DNA from: Candidatus Nanopelagicales bacterium
Lineage (GTDB): Bacteria > Actinomycetota > Actinomycetes > S36-B12 > UBA5976
DNA length: 56,843 nucleotides
Direction of reading: 5' to 3'
NCBI GenBank assembly: GCA_016463095.1
Contig: JAEMSA010000001.1
Span: 10,394 to 67,236 of the forward strand
Shown: piece by piece, positions 55,160 through 56,843 of the stretch
Layout of the letters: the number at the start of each line of letters is the position of its first letter
Numbering within the stretch: position 1 is the first letter of the stretch
The notes under the pieces: generated by a model
The model's database searches: none
The model's input: the letters and a program-made list of their open reading frames with translations, nothing else
Told to the model about the DNA's origin: nothing
Made by a program: the position numbers and the translations under genes

Positions 55160-55885
55160 ATGACCAATTTAATTCTGGTCACTAACGCTCGAGGAAATTC
55201 AGTAGAAATTTTGCCAGCTCTTTCATTATTAAATCACCAAGTAAAAATCATGCCTGCTGAACCTTCAGCACTTATTAATGCACCAATTTGTGATGCAGTA
55301 CTAGTAGACGCACGTAAAGATTTACCGGGTGCTAAAAGTTTATGTCGATTAATTAGAACCACTGGAATTACAGCTCCCCTGATTGCAATTACCACAGAAG
55401 GCGGATTAATTGCAATTTCTCCTGACTGGGGATTGGATGAAATTATTTTAGAAAATTCTGGACCTGCAGAAGTTGATGCACGAATTAGATTGGTCATTGC
55501 CAGATTAAACGGTGCTGAAGAACAAGTAAATCCTGAAATTGAAAGAGGAGATCTTGTTATTGATGAGTCTGCATATTCAGTAAAAATTAAAGGTCAGCTC
55601 ATTGACTTAACTTTCAAAGAATTTGAATTACTAAAGTTTTTAGCTCAACATCCTGGAAGAGTATTTAGTAGACAACAGCTATTGCAGGAAGTATGGGGTT
55701 TTGATTATTTTGGTGGAACAAGAACTGTTGATGTTCACGTCAGAAGACTGCGTGCCAAATTAGGACCAGAGTATGAAAACTTCATTGGCACACTCAGAAA
55801 TGTTGGTTACAAGTTCGTAGCAAGTAGAGAAATTTCCCAATCAGATAATCTTGCTGAGGAAGTTGAAAACCGGATCAAAAACTGA
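55160..55885 (+). CDS. glnR: Nitrogen-response transcription factor GlnR (atypical OmpR family)
   Basis: GlnR controls ammonium transport and glutamine synthetase genes in actinobacteria. The 241-residue protein has a receiver-like domain starting [21 protein letters not shown] with D50 (VLVDAR) as in GlnR, which is known to work without classical phosphorylation. The C-terminal winged helix is nearly canonical ([40 protein letters not shown] in parts). The order glnR-mshD matches mycobacteria (Rv0818-Rv0819). AAGGAG lies about six bases before ATG 55160; 55157 is also possible. Confidence 0.93.
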   Translation: MTNLILVTNARGNSVEILPALSLLNHQVKIMPAEPSALINAPICDAVLVDARKDLPGAKSLCRLIRTTGITAPLIAITTEGGLIAISPDWGLDEIILENSGPAEVDARIRLVIARLNGAEEQVNPEIERGDLVIDESAYSVKIKGQLIDLTFKEFELLKFLAQHPGRVFSRQQLLQEVWGFDYFGGTRTVDVHVRRLRAKLGPEYENFIGTLRNVGYKFVASREISQSDNLAEEVENRIKN

Positions 55886-55891
55886 TTTATT

Positions 55892-56842
55892 ATGTATAAA
55901 GTTTCAGTTACGAAGTCTCTAACAGATAGTCAAGTTAACGAAATTCTTGACATTGTTATTAATTCAAGTGAGATAGATGGTGCCAGACCATTCTCTGAAC
56001 ATGTAGAGATTCATCTTCGAAGTGGTGGAGACAGACCTGTGATTCATTTACTTGCAGAAGATTCAATTAAAAATATTGTTGGTTACGGCCATTTAGATAC
56101 AACAGATTTAGTAGCAGGACCAAGTGGTGAACTTGTAGTTCATCCGGATTTTCGACGTAAGGGTATTGCAACTCAAATTGTCAGTGAAATGAAAAATATT
56201 GTTGACGACCAGCAATTAAGGCTTTGGTCACATGGAGATACTGTAAGCGCGAGAAATTTTTCAAAGAAATTAGAATTTGAATCTGTCAGAAATGTCATTC
56301 AAATGCGACGTTCTTTATTTTCACCAATCGAAGCATTCAACTTTCCACCTAATTATAATTTAAGACAATTTGATCCAGTTCATGATCTCGAAATTTTCCT
56401 TGCAATAAATAAGGAAAGTTTTGCTGATCTTCCAGATCAGTCTTCTTGGACTAAGAAAGATTTAGAATTACGATTAGCTGAGGATTGGTTTTCGGCTACA
56501 GGATTTGTTTTACTAGAAAATGATCAAAAAGACGTAGTTGGATTTTGTTGGACTAAAGTTCATGGACAGGATCATAAACATGAAAAAGATGATGGTCATA
56601 AACATTTAGATCATGGTCATGAGCCAATTGGTGAACTTTATGTTTTAGGGGTTCTTCCCAGCCAACAAGGAAAAGGATTTGGGAAATCATTAATGCTTTG
56701 GGGTTTGAACCATCTAAGAAGGAATGGTTTAGATTCGGCCATGCTTTACGTTGATTCAAACAACCTAAAAGCTATCAAGCTTTATGAAGAAGTAGGATTT
56801 AATTTCTGGGGTTTAGATAGACTTTACCGCTCGTTTACCTAA
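55892..56842 (+). CDS. mshD: Mycothiol synthase (acetyltransferase) with His-rich insertion
   Basis: Acetylates Cys-GlcN-inositol, last step of mycothiol synthesis. The 316 residues form two GNAT domains: the first has the CoA loop VVHPDFRRKGIATQIV near residue 82, the second VLPSQQGKGFGKSLMLWGL near 254. Between WTKVH and GELYVLGV, residues 224-243 include seven histidines with Lys and Asp (DHKHEKDDGHKHLDHGH). Such loops may bind metal; whether this is common in the family I cannot check here. It begins six bases after glnR. Confidence 0.93.
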   Translation: MYKVSVTKSLTDSQVNEILDIVINSSEIDGARPFSEHVEIHLRSGGDRPVIHLLAEDSIKNIVGYGHLDTTDLVAGPSGELVVHPDFRRKGIATQIVSEMKNIVDDQQLRLWSHGDTVSARNFSKKLEFESVRNVIQMRRSLFSPIEAFNFPPNYNLRQFDPVHDLEIFLAINKESFADLPDQSSWTKKDLELRLAEDWFSATGFVLLENDQKDVVGFCWTKVHGQDHKHEKDDGHKHLDHGHEPIGELYVLGVLPSQQGKGFGKSLMLWGLNHLRRNGLDSAMLYVDSNNLKAIKLYEEVGFNFWGLDRLYRSFT

Positions 56843-56843
56843 G

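Noticed and set aside
1-56843. CRISPR arrays, insertion sequences, rRNA genes, integrated elements
   Set aside because: No regularly spaced repeats, transposase, integrase or rRNA sequence was seen.

Overview
The window reads as a chromosomal segment of a streamlined, low-GC (clearly AT-rich) actinobacterium. Actinobacterial markers are mycothiol genes (mshA, mshD), Rex, CarD, GlnR, a SenX3/RegX3-type pair, a BldC-like protein, the XPB-type helicase pair and many actinobacterial DUFs (DUF4229, DUF3180, DUF2530, DUF3027, DUF3263, DUF2516). AT richness, absence of any gene-free stretch over 300 bases, abutting convergent genes and repeated leaderless-start geometry suggest a free-living planktonic lineage such as the acI/Nanopelagicales group. 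The lineage is inferred; the actinobacterial assignment is firm. I see no insertion sequence, prophage, CRISPR array, rRNA or plasmid feature.

Layout. 1-1390: end of menE, menA (menaquinone) and a DUF4229 protein. 1394-7268 (minus strand): System II cytochrome c maturation (ccsB, resB, ccdA, resA), a histidine phosphatase and a CobA-HemD fusion. 7286-10371: rex with its own operator, a glutaredoxin-like gene that appears to lack a normal start codon, a BldC-like regulator, a Cys-rich conserved protein and proC. The usual hemA, hemC and hemB are missing from this normally conserved block. 10373-27121 (minus strand): clpC, argA, lysS, coaX, nadC, nadB, panC, DUF3180, folK, folB, folP, folE, ftsH, hpt, tilS and a D-alanyl-D-alanine carboxypeptidase. 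This matches the familiar actinobacterial ftsH-fol-pan-lysS-clpC block, without lsr2 and panD.

27243-29511: a 14-TM MFS exporter and a LysE-type exporter. 29512-37430: a DEAD-box RNA helicase with a hairpin-rich leader, a 4-TM protein, a DinB-fold protein, DUF2530, DUF3027, a long cold-shock protein and the XPB-type helicase with its large partner. 37511-41931: PEP carboxylase, a short cold-shock protein, DUF3263, an EamA transporter and tRNA-Thr(UGU). 41955-46934: rlmB, cysS, ispF, ispD, carD and a divergent lipoprotein with a LytR_C domain. 46936-51694: regX3, senX3, phoU, mshA and gpmA. 51695-56842: DUF2516, asparaginase, YgfZ, a Fur-family repressor, a nitrobindin-like protein, glnR and mshD.

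How it fits together. The genes cover cofactors (menaquinone, folate, NAD, pantothenate/CoA, isoprenoids, mycothiol), respiration and redox control (cytochrome c maturation, Rex), phosphate and nitrogen signalling, and RNA/protein quality control. The cell seems to need heme for cytochrome c yet has lost heme genes at their usual place, which suggests either imported heme or relocated genes. I did not find a clear new multi-gene system. The strongest leads are the eroded heme locus, the Rex-controlled leaderless promoter, the AUC-start glutaredoxin gene, the structured leader of the RNA helicase and the XPB helicase/partner pair.
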